Below are positions 50,558 to 59,208 of a stretch of 61,169 nucleotides of DNA, one piece after another. The notes under the pieces were generated by a model. It made no database searches. It had not been told where the DNA came from and saw nothing but the letters and a program-made list of their open reading frames with translations. The stretch spans positions 1-61,169 of the forward strand of contig CAJLUE010000005.1 in the NCBI GenBank assembly GCA_905209765.1, read 5' to 3'. A program made the position numbers and the translations under genes. The DNA is from an uncultured Collinsella sp. (GTDB taxonomy: Bacteria; Actinomycetota; Coriobacteriia; Coriobacteriales; Coriobacteriaceae). Within the stretch, counting starts at the first letter, position 1; each line of letters begins with the position of its first letter.

Positions 50558-52175
50558 GCTGCAGGTTTCCAACATTGCACTCATTCGCGAGGCGACGTTG
50601 GTGCCGAGTGCCGGCTTGACCGTCCTGACCGGTGAGACCGGTGCTGGCAAGACCGCGCTGCTTTCGGCGCTCAAGCTTATTTTGGGCGAGCGCGCCGATT
50701 CGTCGACGGTTCGCGAGGGCGAGGCGCTTGCCAGCGTCGAGGCGCGCCTGTTCGACGGCCCGCACGACACGGATGGCTTCACCGTGCAGCGCAGCCTTTC
50801 TGCCGAGGGCCGCAGCCGCGTAAAAATTGACGGCCGCATTGCCAGCGTGCGCGAGCTTTCCGAGCGCGTCGGCGTGATGATGGACCTATGTGGCCAGCAT
50901 GAACATCAGCGCCTGCTCGACCCGGCGCACCATGTTGCCATGGTCGATGCTTGGGCTGGGCGCGCGGCGCTTGAGGCGCTCGAGAAGTATCGCACCTGCT
51001 TTAAGGCTTCACGTGCCGCCGCCAAGGAGCTTCGCCGTGTGGAGGAAGCCTCGCGTGCGCAGGGGAGTCGCGTCGAGGAAGCACGTTTTGCCCTCGAGCG
51101 TATCGCCGAGGTCGACCCCAAGCCAGGCGAGTACGAGGAACTCGAGGAGCTGCTGCCTCGCTCAGAGCACGCCGAGGTCTTGGTGGCGACGGCAAACGAG
51201 GCCCATGAATCGCTTGCTGCCGAAGGGGGAGCGCTCGATGCCGTGAACGGCGCCGTGGCCGAGCTTTCCCGCATGGCTGCCGTCGATCGCAAGCTGGGCG
51301 ACATTGCCGATGCGCTTTCGGATGCCTGCATCTCGCTTGAGGATTGCGCCAACGAGCTGCGTGCCTATCGCGATGGCGTTGCGTTTGACCCTCGTGAGCT
51401 CGCTTGCATGCGCGAGCGGTATTCCGACCTCAAGGGCCTGCTGCGTCAGTGGGGTCCCACCATGGACGACGTGTTTGCCATGCGCGATCGCTCGCAAGAG
51501 CTGCTGTCTCTAGTCGATGATGGTGATGAGCAGATCAAGAAGGCTCGTGAAGCGCTTGGCGCGGCGGAGCGCGAACTGTTTGCCGCCGCAAAGGCGCTTA
51601 AGCGCGCGCGGAACACCGCTGCCCCGCGCTTTTGTCACGAGGTTGGCCGTCAGATGGCGCGCCTGGAGATGGGCGGCGCCGAGCTCGTCTGGGAGTCGCG
51701 CGATCTTCCGCGTGCCGAATGGACGCCGGCGGGCCCTTCGAGCTACGAGCTTTTGTATCGCAGCGGTGCCGGATTGACGCCGCGACCCTTGCGCCGCATT
51801 GCCTCGGGCGGCGAGCTGAGCCGTGTGATGCTGGCGAGCAAGGTTATTCTCGGCAACGCGGACGGCGTCGACACGCTGGTTTTTGATGAGGTCGATGCCG
51901 GCGTCGGCGGCTCTACTGCGCGTGCCCTCGCGAGCGTGCTGGCAGATCTCGCCGCTACGCATCAGGTGATTGTCGTAACCCACCTGGCGCAGGTCGCCGT
52001 CATGGCCGACAAGCATTACGTGGTCAGTAAAGAGCCCGGCGACGTTCCCCAAACGCATCTGGACGAGGTGACCGGCGATGCCCGTACCGCCGAGATCGCT
52101 CGCATGCTGAGCGGCGATCAATCCGAGGCAAGCCTGGCGCACGCCAGGCAGATGCTGGAAGAAGCGCGTGCTTAG
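50547..52175 (+). CDS. recN: DNA repair protein RecN
   Basis: RecN is an SMC-like ATPase acting early in double-strand break repair. The 542-aa protein has Walker A TGETGAGKTALL near 28-39, two coiled-coil arms, the signature IASGGELSRVMLA, and Walker B VDTLVFDEVDAGVGG. The D/H motif ATHQVIVVTHLAQVA follows. ATG 50547 has TGGAG six bases upstream inside nadK. It ends the efp-recN cluster and converges on rpiR across a bidirectional terminator. Confidence 0.95.
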   Translation: MIDELQVSNIALIREATLVPSAGLTVLTGETGAGKTALLSALKLILGERADSSTVREGEALASVEARLFDGPHDTDGFTVQRSLSAEGRSRVKIDGRIASVRELSERVGVMMDLCGQHEHQRLLDPAHHVAMVDAWAGRAALEALEKYRTCFKASRAAAKELRRVEEASRAQGSRVEEARFALERIAEVDPKPGEYEELEELLPRSEHAEVLVATANEAHESLAAEGGALDAVNGAVAELSRMAAVDRKLGDIADALSDACISLEDCANELRAYRDGVAFDPRELACMRERYSDLKGLLRQWGPTMDDVFAMRDRSQELLSLVDDGDEQIKKAREALGAAERELFAAAKALKRARNTAAPRFCHEVGRQMARLEMGGAELVWESRDLPRAEWTPAGPSSYELLYRSGAGLTPRPLRRIASGGELSRVMLASKVILGNADGVDTLVFDEVDAGVGGSTARALASVLADLAATHQVIVVTHLAQVAVMADKHYVVSKEPGDVPQTHLDEVTGDARTAEIARMLSGDQSEASLAHARQMLEEARA

Positions 52176-52206
52176 GCCGAGCCGTTACATGTATGTTCGA
52201 CCCGGC

Positions 52207-52368
52207 CGCCACGAAACCGGTCCATCTACTACGTTTAATAGGCCATCGGGAACCACGTCAAGAATTGCAAAAAGAAAACCGCAGGTAGAACGCCTGCGGT
52301 TTTCTCTATTTTCGGTATGTGGTTGGGCCATACTGATAAAACGTAGTAGATGGGCCAGTTTCGTGGCG
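52207..52368. repeat. 30-bp inverted repeat around a terminator
   Basis: The arms CGCCACGAAAC...ATCTACTACGTTT (52207-52236) and their inverted copy (52339-52368) match at 28 of 30 positions. The 102-bp centre carries the recN/rpiR terminator. The arms are far longer than a terminator needs, suggesting a MITE- or REP-like insertion between convergent genes. Confidence 0.65.
52274..52304. terminator. Bidirectional terminator between recN and rpiR
   Basis: GAAAACCGCAGG (52274-52285) pairs perfectly with CCTGCGGTTTTC (52293-52304) around TAGAACG. A-rich and T-rich flanks give a usable T run on both strands, as expected between two converging genes. Confidence 0.88.
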
Positions 52369-52396
52369 ACCGGCGTTTGTCGGCTCCCCAAAATGT

Positions 52397-53254
52397 CTAC
52401 TCCACGACCTTATCCGGCTGGATGAGCTCCTCGTAGTAGCTGATGTGCTCGCGCGCATCCTCGATTTCGGGCAGCAGGAAGTTGTAGATGACCTCTATGA
52501 TCATCGTGGCGCTCATCTTGGAGAACGCGAAGTCGCCCGTTGTCAGCAGTGCCTCGTGATTGACGGTATTAAAGGTGTAGTCGGCCAGGCGCGCAAGTGG
52601 AGACTTGCTGTCGCTGCTGATGACGACTACAGTGGCGCCGCAATCGCGAGCTGCTTTTGCCATGCGGTTCAGTCGACGCGACTTGCCTGAGTTCGAGATC
52701 AGCACGATGACATCCCCAGGGCGCAACGTGAGCGCGAAACCAATCGAGGTCTCACTAATGGTGCTCGCCATGCAGCGTAGACCCAGCTGCGAAAACTTAA
52801 ATGTCGCATCGAGCGCGACCGCGTTCGTATTGCCCACGGCGGCGAACTCAATAACGCCGGCATTCTTAAGCGCGTGCACAACTGCGGCCAACGTGTCGTG
52901 ATCAATGCCGTCGATGGTCGCATTAAGCTCGCTCACCTTGGCGGCGAGGATATTTTTAAGGCTCTGCTCCATGTTGTCGAGCGAGACCTCGTCGGTCAGG
53001 CCCTCGTTGCGCTGACTCTCTAAGTCGCGAGCCAACGAAAACTGAAAGCTGCGGAAGCTGCCAAAGCCCAGCTTGCGGCAGAAGCGCGAAACCGTCGCCT
53101 CGGACGTGGCAGCGGCTCGAGAGAGCTGGGCGGCCGTCAGGCGCGGCGCCTCGGACTGGTGCTCCAATATATAGTCGACAATGCGCTGCTCGGAATCGCT
53201 GTACCCTTTGTGCGTGCTAATAAGGGAGAGCGCGCTCTTGCTGCTATCGGTCAT
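52397..53254 (-). CDS. MurR/RpiR family transcriptional regulator
   Basis: This 285-aa regulator has an N-terminal helix-turn-helix domain (about 1-80; LTAAQLSRAAATSEATVSRFCRKLGF). A C-terminal SIS sugar-phosphate-binding domain (about 125-260) contains FAAVGNTNAVALDATFKF and DVIVLISNSGKSRRLNRMA. Such proteins respond to phosphosugars. It is divergent from fruA, with a 273-bp intergenic region rich in TTTCA/TGAAA inverted repeats, so it probably controls the fructose PTS genes and itself. Start ATG 53254 has AGGAG upstream. Confidence 0.9.
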   Translation of the reverse strand: MTDSSKSALSLISTHKGYSDSEQRIVDYILEHQSEAPRLTAAQLSRAAATSEATVSRFCRKLGFGSFRSFQFSLARDLESQRNEGLTDEVSLDNMEQSLKNILAAKVSELNATIDGIDHDTLAAVVHALKNAGVIEFAAVGNTNAVALDATFKFSQLGLRCMASTISETSIGFALTLRPGDVIVLISNSGKSRRLNRMAKAARDCGATVVVISSDSKSPLARLADYTFNTVNHEALLTTGDFAFSKMSATMIIEVIYNFLLPEIEDAREHISYYEELIQPDKVVE

Positions 53255-53270
53255 GGATGGCTCCTGGTTG

Positions 53271-53300
53271 GCATTGAAAATCGGACTCGTTTTTCAATGC
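53271..53300. promoter_or_regulatory. Candidate RpiR operator 1
   Basis: GCATTGAAAA (53271-53280) and TTTTCAATGC (53291-53300) form a perfect 10-bp inverted repeat with a 10-bp spacer, just upstream of the rpiR ribosome site. Confidence 0.55.
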
Positions 53301-53336
53301 TATAGTATACGGGCATTTTCAATTACAAGATACACC

Positions 53337-53364
53337 TTGCCGTTTCAAGTGTTGATGGTAAACT
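53337..53364 (+). promoter_or_regulatory. Promoter of fruA
   Basis: TTGCCG (53337-53342) and the extended -10 TGG-TAAACT (53356-53364) are 16 bp apart. The leader to the fruA start is about 155 nt. It contains TGAAAG-AAC-CTTTCA (53386-53400) and a hairpin AAACGCGC-ATTGAA-GCGCGTTT (53464-53485) that may attenuate or stabilise. Confidence 0.6.
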
Positions 53365-53385
53365 TTCACTTACCGTTTACGGTTA

Positions 53386-53400
53386 TGAAAGAACCTTTCA
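53386..53400. promoter_or_regulatory. Candidate RpiR operator 2
   Basis: TGAAAG (53386-53391) and CTTTCA (53395-53400) form a perfect 6-bp inverted repeat spaced by AAC, shortly after the predicted fruA transcription start, a position suited to repression. Confidence 0.45.
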
Positions 53401-53527
53401 CCGGAGAATTGCGCCTTGTCTCTTCTCACGCGGACGGTAGGTTGGTATCTTTCAATTGTGGAAAAACGCGCATTGAAGCGCGTTTAGGGGAGCGCCTGCG
53501 GGCGCAGTACTCAAGAAGGAGGGACAC

Positions 53528-55531
53528 ATGGCTAAGTTTGACATCATCGCCGCGACCGGTTGCCCGACCGGCATTGCGCACACCTTCATGGCGAAGGAGG
53601 CGCTGGAGAAGGCAGCTGCCGAGCGAGGTCTGACCATTAAGGTCGAGACTCATGGCCAGGTCGGTGTCGAGAACGAGCTCACCAAGAGCGAGATCGCCGG
53701 TGCCAAGGCCGTCGTCGTCGCAGCCGATAAGGATGTCCAGGCTGAGCGTTTCGCCGGTAAGCCCATGGTTTCCGTCGGTGTTTCCAAGGCCCTGTCCGTC
53801 GAGGCCGCCGGAAAGCTGATCGACCGTGCGCTCGCCGCCAAGGGCGACGGCACGGTTGCCACTGCCGCCGATGTCGAGGACGAGGTCGAGGAGAAGGAGT
53901 CCATCGGTCACGTCATCTACAAGCACCTCATGAACGGCGTCAGCCACATGCTGGTCTTCGTCGTTGCCGGTGGTGTTCTGACCGCCATTTCGTTCCTGTG
54001 GGGCATCACGTCCTTTGATTCGACGGCTGCCGACTACAACAGCTTTGCCGCGATGCTCAAGATTATCGGCGGTATCGCCATGAACCTCATGGTTCCGGTG
54101 CTCTCCGCCTACATCGCCGAGTCCATCGGCAAGCGCCCGGCGCTCGTCCCCGGCTTTGTTGCCGGTATGATTGCCATCCAGGGTCTTCCCATCAACGCCG
54201 ATACCGGCATGATCGACGCTGGAGGCTCGGGTGTGGGCTTTGGCTTCCTGGGCGGCATCGTCGGCGGCTTCCTCGCCGGCTATGTCATTTTGTTGCTCGA
54301 GAAGGTTTTCTCTAAAATTCCCGCGAGCCTTAATGGCCTGAAGGCAATCTTCCTGTATCCGCTTTGCTCTACCGCCATCGTCGGCCTGGTCATGCTCGGT
54401 ATTTCCGGCCCCATGGCTGCCATTAACCAGGGCATGATGGATTTCCTGCAGAGCCTCGGTAACTCCGGTCCGGTGATCCTTGGCCTGGCCATCGGCTGCA
54501 TGTGCGCATTTGACATGGGCGGCCCGGTCAACAAGGCTGCTTACGCTACTGGCACCTTCCTGCTCGGTACCGCTCTCGAAGCTGGCGTCGGCACCGAGAC
54601 CTACAACTTCGGCACCAACTTCATGGCTGCCGTCTCCGCCGCTTGCATCGTTCCGCCGCTGATCACCACCTTCGCCGTCGTTGTCGGCAAGAAGTACTTC
54701 AGCCAGGAGGATCATGACGCCGGTATCGTCAACCTTATCCTTGGTTGCACCCACATCACCGAGGGCGCCATTCCGTTCATGACCAAGAACATCTGGCCCG
54801 TCATGCCTATTATGATGGTCGGTTCTTCCATCGCTTCCATCTTGACCATCTTCTTCAACGTTCACGATCCGGCGCCTCACGGCGGCTTCCTGGTCCTGCC
54901 CGTTGTCGAGAACGGCCCGCAGTGGGTCCTCGCGATCCTCATCGGCGCAGTGGTCGGTGGCATCCTGTTCGTGGCCTTCAAGAAGTACGACTTCGAGAAG
55001 AACCAGAAGCCCGCTCCTGCAGCCAAGCCGGCTGAGGCCCCTAAGGCCGCTGCTGTCGAGGCCCCCAAGGCCGAGGCTTCCGACTTCGTGAAGGTCGAGA
55101 ACGTCTTTGTCGCCGAGGACTTCGCTTCTCGTGACGAGGCTCTGAGCTTTGTCTCCAACCAGGCCGTTAAGGCCGGTATCGCCGGCGATGCCGACGCCGT
55201 GATGAACGCCTTCCTGGCCCGCGAGGCCGAGGGCACCACGGGCATGATGGAGGGCTTCGCCATTCCGCATGCCAAGTCCGACGCCATCACCGAGGCCGCT
55301 GTCATCGTCGTCAAGGACGACTCTGGCGTGACCGGTTGGGACACCATGGACGGCGCTCCCGTCAACGTTGCCATCGCCCTGCTCATCCCGGGCGCTCAGG
55401 CTGGAACCACGCACCTCAAGATCCTGTCCAAGGTCGCCGAGGCGCTTATGGACGAGGACTTCCGTGCCACCGTCAAAGGTTCCACCGACGCCGCCGAGAT
55501 CGCCAAGACGATCAACGCCCGCCTGGTCTAA
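53528..55531 (+). CDS. fruA: PTS fructose transporter subunit IIBCA
   Basis: This 667-aa fused PTS permease imports fructose as fructose 1-phosphate. Order: IIB (about 1-98) with phosphorylated Cys C12 in ATGCPTGIAHTFM; IIC membrane domain (about 126-490) with eight or more TM segments and GGPVNKAAYATG; an Ala/Pro-rich linker; IIA (about 520-667) with phosphorylated His H581 in GFAIPHAKSD. Both phosphotransfer residues are present. The specificity is inferred from the fructose-family IIBC pattern and the nearby 1-phosphofructokinases. Start ATG 53528 has AAGGAGGG. Confidence 0.92.
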   Translation: MAKFDIIAATGCPTGIAHTFMAKEALEKAAAERGLTIKVETHGQVGVENELTKSEIAGAKAVVVAADKDVQAERFAGKPMVSVGVSKALSVEAAGKLIDRALAAKGDGTVATAADVEDEVEEKESIGHVIYKHLMNGVSHMLVFVVAGGVLTAISFLWGITSFDSTAADYNSFAAMLKIIGGIAMNLMVPVLSAYIAESIGKRPALVPGFVAGMIAIQGLPINADTGMIDAGGSGVGFGFLGGIVGGFLAGYVILLLEKVFSKIPASLNGLKAIFLYPLCSTAIVGLVMLGISGPMAAINQGMMDFLQSLGNSGPVILGLAIGCMCAFDMGGPVNKAAYATGTFLLGTALEAGVGTETYNFGTNFMAAVSAACIVPPLITTFAVVVGKKYFSQEDHDAGIVNLILGCTHITEGAIPFMTKNIWPVMPIMMVGSSIASILTIFFNVHDPAPHGGFLVLPVVENGPQWVLAILIGAVVGGILFVAFKKYDFEKNQKPAPAAKPAEAPKAAAVEAPKAEASDFVKVENVFVAEDFASRDEALSFVSNQAVKAGIAGDADAVMNAFLAREAEGTTGMMEGFAIPHAKSDAITEAAVIVVKDDSGVTGWDTMDGAPVNVAIALLIPGAQAGTTHLKILSKVAEALMDEDFRATVKGSTDAAEIAKTINARLV

Positions 55532-55566
55532 TCCAGCAGTTAGCGAATAATATCGCCCCTTGTAAC

Positions 55567-55603
55567 AAAGGCGGAGACCCTCTCCAGGGCCTCCGCCTTT
55601 TTC
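55567..55603 (+). terminator. Terminator after fruA
   Basis: AAAGGCGGAG (55567-55576) pairs with CTCCGCCTTT (55591-55600), with a nested CCCT-CTCC-AGGG hairpin inside, followed by a T run. It separates fruA from ptsH. Confidence 0.85.
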
Positions 55604-55614
55604 TACCCCTCCCA

Positions 55615-55685
55615 TAAGTTGCGGTGAAATAGGGACTGTTTAAACGATTCAACCCCAATTTCAGTCCCTATTTCACCGCAACTTA
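55615..55685. repeat. 24-bp perfect inverted repeat
   Basis: Arms of 24 bp at 55615-55638 (starting TAAGTTGCGGTGAAATAGGG) and 55662-55685 are perfect inverted copies around a 23-bp centre containing GTTTAAAC. It has no T run and follows a complete terminator, so it is more likely a dispersed or mobile repeat than a functional terminator. The following 200 bases to 55870 show no gene. Confidence 0.75.
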
Positions 55686-55887
55686 CAAAAGGGTATAGAT
55701 AGACCCCATCAACCAGATCAACCAGGCGAACAAAAACTCAGCCAGAATTCTTTTCGGCTGGCATTGCTCTGGACTGACCGAGTTTCCGCAGCTTGCCGGC
55801 CCCCTGTGGGCGAGCAAGCGGACGACAAACACATCTGTCCAACAATTCGTCCGAAACATAATGAAAAACAGTTTGATGTGAGTTAAT

Positions 55888-55905
55888 ATAAACAACGTCG
55901 TTTAT
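55888..55905. promoter_or_regulatory. Candidate operator upstream of ptsH
   Basis: ATAAAC-AACGTC-GTTTAT is palindromic at 16 of 18 positions. It overlaps an AT-rich stretch (TTAATATAAAC) that probably includes the ptsH -10 box, and lies 53 bp before the start. Confidence 0.5.
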
Positions 55906-55957
55906 CTGACTCCTGCCGCATGCATGACAGGGGTTAAACACAAAAAAGGAGTCAATT

Positions 55958-56221
55958 ATGGTTTCTGAGAAGGCTACCCTCGTCAATCCGCAGGGTCTTC
56001 ACATGCGTCCGGCCGGCCTCTTCGCCTCCACCATGGGCAAGTACGCCTGCGACGTGACTGTCGTCACCCCCGAGAAGGAGGTCAACGGCAAGTCCCCGAT
56101 GGCCCTCATGGCCGCTGGCATCCCCTGTGGTACCGAGGTCGAGGTCAAGTGCGACGGCGCTGACGAGGCCGAGGCTCTGGCTGCTGCCATCGAGCTCATC
56201 AAGAGCGGTCTTGGCGAGTAG
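55958..56221 (+). CDS. ptsH: Phosphocarrier protein HPr
   Basis: HPr passes phosphate from enzyme I to sugar-specific IIA domains. The 87-aa protein has the phosphorylation site H15 in GLHMRPAG and the regulatory-type serine S46 in GKSPMALM. It therefore has the residue that HPr kinase uses in Gram-positives; no hprK is seen in the window. Start ATG 55958 has AAAAAGGAG upstream. ptsI follows after 133 bp containing a hairpin. Confidence 0.95.
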   Translation: MVSEKATLVNPQGLHMRPAGLFASTMGKYACDVTVVTPEKEVNGKSPMALMAAGIPCGTEVEVKCDGADEAEALAAAIELIKSGLGE

Positions 56222-56266
56222 AACTCAAACGGGTCGCATGTTGAACAATTAAGTTCATACTTGGGG

Positions 56267-56300
56267 GCGCAGTGACCTGTATTAAGGTAGCTGCGCTCTT
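56267..56300 (+). terminator. Hairpin with T-rich tail between ptsH and ptsI
   Basis: GCGCAG (56267-56272) and ACCT (56275-56278) pair with AGGT (56285-56288) and CTGCGC (56291-56296), leaving a 2x2 internal loop, followed by TCTTTT. It could partially terminate after ptsH. An inverted repeat TGTCATG (56302-56308)/CATGACA (56331-56337) follows before ptsI. Confidence 0.55.
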
Positions 56301-56354
56301 TTGTCATGGATATGGCAAAACGCTTTATCACATGACACGGAGAGAGGAATGGGA

Positions 56355-58058
56355 ATGTATCAGGGAGTCAACGCATCCGAGGGCATCGGTATCGGCACCG
56401 TCATGGTCGCCGTCGATCCCGACTTGACGTTTGAACCGCACGAGGTCGCTGATTCGGCAGCAGAGAAAGAGCGCTATCAGGCTGCTCTTTCGGTCTTCTG
56501 CGAGAAGACTCAGGCTCAGGCCGACCACATGAAGGAGACGGTGGGCGAGGCCGAGGCCGAGATCATGAGCGGGCACATTGTCCTGGCTCAGGATCCGGGC
56601 ATGACCGACGCCATTAACGCCGCTATTGACGGCGGCACCTGCGCCGAGCAGGCGCTCATGGACACCTCGACCATGTTCGAGAACATGTTCCTGTCCATGG
56701 ACGACGAGATGTTCCGTCTGCGCGCGGCCGACATCGCCGACATCCGCACCGGTATTCTGGCCGAACTGCTGGGCAAGGAGGTCGTCGACCTCTCCGTCCT
56801 GCCCGAGAACACCGTCGTTGTCGTGCACGACCTCACGCCGTCCATGACCGCCACGATCGATAAGGCTCACGTTGCCGGTATCGTCACCGAGACCGGTGGC
56901 CGCACGTCGCACTCCGCGATCATCGCGCGCGCCCTCGAGATTCCGGCTGTCCTTTCGGTCTCTAACAGCTGCACCGCGCTTCGCAACGGTATGACCGTCG
57001 TCGTCGACGGTGGCAAGGGTGTTGTCGAGGCCGATCCCGACGAGGAGACGCTCGCTGCCTACACCGCCAAGGCCGAGGCCTTCGCTGCCGAGAAGGCAGC
57101 CCTCGAGGCCTTCCGTGGCAAGCCGTCCGTGACTGCCGATGGCATCAAGAAGATCATCGCCTGCAACATCGGTAATCCCGATGACGTGCCAAACGCGCTC
57201 GATCACGATGCCGAGGCTATCGGTCTGTTCCGCTCCGAGTTCCTGTTCATGGACTCTGCCGAGCTTCCTTCCGAGGAGGAGCAGTTCAACGCCTACCGCA
57301 AGGTCGCCAGCGCGCTCAAGGGCGCTCCGGTCATCATCCGCACGCTCGATGTTGGTGGCGACAAGGAGATTCCGTACCTGCACATGGTCAAGGAAGATAA
57401 CCCCTTCATGGGCTTCCGCGCCGTGCGTTACTGCCTGGCCAATCCCGACCAGTACAAGGTCCAGCTCCGTGCTCTGCTGCGCGCCAGCGCCTTCGGTGAC
57501 GTCAAGATCATGATCCCGCTCGTCACCTGCGTCGAGGAGGTCGTGGCCGTCAAGGAGCTCGTCGAGCAGTGCAAGGCCGAGCTGACCGAAGAGGGTCGCA
57601 AGTTCAACGAGAACATCGAGGTCGGCATCATGGTTGAGACGCCTGCCGCTTCGCTGCTCGCTGACCGTCTTGCCGAGGTCGCCGACTTCTTCTCCATCGG
57701 CACCAACGACCTGATCGGCTACACCATGTGCGCCGACCGTGGCAACGACACCATCTCCAACCTGTACCAGGTGTACTATCCCGCCGTGCTCCGCTCGCTC
57801 AAGAACATCATCGAGAGCGGCGTGAAGGCCGGCATCATGGTCGGTATGTGCGGCGAGGCCGCTGCCGATCCGCTGCTTGAGCCGCTGCTGATCAGCTGGG
57901 GCCTGGAGGAGTTCTCGATGAGCGCTCCGTCGATCCTGCGCGCCCGCAAGACCATCAGCCAGTGGACCAAGGCCGAGTGCGACGAGCTCGCCGAGAAGGC
58001 GCTCGCCTGCAACACCGCCGCTGAGGTCAAGGCACTGCTCGAGTCCGCAGCTCGTTAA
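56355..58058 (+). CDS. ptsI: PTS enzyme I (phosphoenolpyruvate-protein phosphotransferase)
   Basis: Enzyme I takes phosphate from phosphoenolpyruvate and gives it to HPr. The 567-aa protein has the phosphorylated His H186 in GGRTSHSAIIARALE. The PEP-binding barrel has FRSEFLFMDS, RTLDVGGDKEIPY, GTNDLIGYTM and the catalytic Cys C499 in VGMCGEAAADP. ATG 56355 is preferred, with GAGAGG seven bases upstream; ATG 56349 is too close to it. fruK follows after 74 bp that hold an 8-bp hairpin without a T run. Confidence 0.95.
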   Translation: MYQGVNASEGIGIGTVMVAVDPDLTFEPHEVADSAAEKERYQAALSVFCEKTQAQADHMKETVGEAEAEIMSGHIVLAQDPGMTDAINAAIDGGTCAEQALMDTSTMFENMFLSMDDEMFRLRAADIADIRTGILAELLGKEVVDLSVLPENTVVVVHDLTPSMTATIDKAHVAGIVTETGGRTSHSAIIARALEIPAVLSVSNSCTALRNGMTVVVDGGKGVVEADPDEETLAAYTAKAEAFAAEKAALEAFRGKPSVTADGIKKIIACNIGNPDDVPNALDHDAEAIGLFRSEFLFMDSAELPSEEEQFNAYRKVASALKGAPVIIRTLDVGGDKEIPYLHMVKEDNPFMGFRAVRYCLANPDQYKVQLRALLRASAFGDVKIMIPLVTCVEEVVAVKELVEQCKAELTEEGRKFNENIEVGIMVETPAASLLADRLAEVADFFSIGTNDLIGYTMCADRGNDTISNLYQVYYPAVLRSLKNIIESGVKAGIMVGMCGEAAADPLLEPLLISWGLEEFSMSAPSILRARKTISQWTKAECDELAEKALACNTAAEVKALLESAAR

Positions 58059-58132
58059 TTTGGTATCAGAGGTAACCGCGTGGTTGGAATGGGCCGGCCA
58101 CGCGGCCCTCACATATACAGGGGGTACTGTAA

Positions 58133-59065
58133 ATGTTCTACACGCTAACTGCTAACCCGGCTGTCGACATGACGGTTTCGAGCTCTCCGCTCGAGCCCGA
58201 CGAGAACGTCCGCACCGGCTCGGCCAGCTACACGGCCAACGGCAAGGGCCTCGACGTGTCCTTCGCCTTTAAGAAGATGGGCGTCGACACCGTCGCGCTC
58301 GGCTTCTTCGCTGGCTTCACGGGCAAGTTCATCGTCGAGGAGGTCATGAATCTGGGTTGCCTGTGCCGCCCGGTCTGGACCGACGGCATCACGCGTATCA
58401 ACACCTACGTCAACGATGGCCAGCACGAGTACGGCATCCTTAACCCCGGCGCCCCGATTACGCCGCAGCACCAGGAGGAGCTCTACAACATCCTGGACAC
58501 CGCGGGCGATCTTGAGTGCCTGATCGTCTCTGGTTCCGTGCCTCCCAAAGCTACGCCCGACTTCCTGGCTCAGGTCATGGAGCACGCTCAGGCTCGTGGC
58601 GCCGACGTCGTACTGGACCTGTCCTCCGACAAGCTCAAGGAGCTCGCTCACAAGAAGCCGCTGCTCATCAAGCCGAACCATCACGAGATGAAGGCCATCT
58701 TCGGCGTGCCGGTCGACACCGACGACGAGGTCCGCGTTGCCATGAAGCTCGCCCACGACGCCGGCGTCCAGAACGTGCTGCTCACCCGTGGTAGCCGCGG
58801 CGACGCTTACTTCTCCAACGGCGAGGACATCTGGTACGCCAAGCGTGAGTTCAACATCAAGTTGGTCTCTTCCGTCTGCGCCGGCGACTGCACCCTCGCT
58901 GCGTTCCTGCACAAGTGGTACAGGGATCGCGACAACGTCGAGGAGGCCATGAAGCTCGCTATGGCCACCGGCGCCAACGTTGCCGAGTCCGTGGGCATTG
59001 GCGACTTCGGTCACGTTGACGAGTACAGCAAGCGCGTTGCTGTCCGTAAGCTCGATCGCAAGTAA
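58133..59065 (+). CDS. PfkB-family kinase, 1-phosphofructokinase-like, copy 1
   Basis: This 310-aa ribokinase-fold kinase is of the FruK/LacC group, which phosphorylates fructose 1-phosphate or a related sugar phosphate. It starts FYTLTANPAVDMTV, has NGKGLDVSF where FruK normally has GKGINV, and the catalytic base D252 in CAGDCTLAAFL (usual GAGDS). The changed residues next to conserved sites suggest altered specificity. It lies after ptsI, with AGGGGG upstream of ATG 58133, and ends at a strong terminator. It is paralogous to the next gene. Confidence 0.85.
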   Translation: MFYTLTANPAVDMTVSSSPLEPDENVRTGSASYTANGKGLDVSFAFKKMGVDTVALGFFAGFTGKFIVEEVMNLGCLCRPVWTDGITRINTYVNDGQHEYGILNPGAPITPQHQEELYNILDTAGDLECLIVSGSVPPKATPDFLAQVMEHAQARGADVVLDLSSDKLKELAHKKPLLIKPNHHEMKAIFGVPVDTDDEVRVAMKLAHDAGVQNVLLTRGSRGDAYFSNGEDIWYAKREFNIKLVSSVCAGDCTLAAFLHKWYRDRDNVEEAMKLAMATGANVAESVGIGDFGHVDEYSKRVAVRKLDRK

Positions 59066-59092
59066 GCGAAAAACGACATATTCGTGCGCATG

Positions 59093-59126
59093 CGGCGTCT
59101 CGATTTCGATCGGGGCGCCGTTTTTT
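59093..59126 (+). terminator. Terminator between the two fruK paralogues
   Basis: CGGCGTCTCGAT (59093-59104) pairs with ATCGGGGCGCCG (59109-59120) around a TTCG tetraloop, followed by six T. It implies that the second paralogue has its own promoter. Confidence 0.88.
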
Positions 59127-59208
59127 GTCCCATCCGAACCTTGGCGCCGCACTTCACGCGTTCCACACCGTTCGCCGAGTTGTTGTAGCCTTTTGCCGAA
59201 GCGTGGAA

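Noticed and set aside
53426..55615. 729-codon open frame antisense to fruA
   Set aside because: The Gly/Asp-rich translation has no domain, and the start lies in the fruA terminator.
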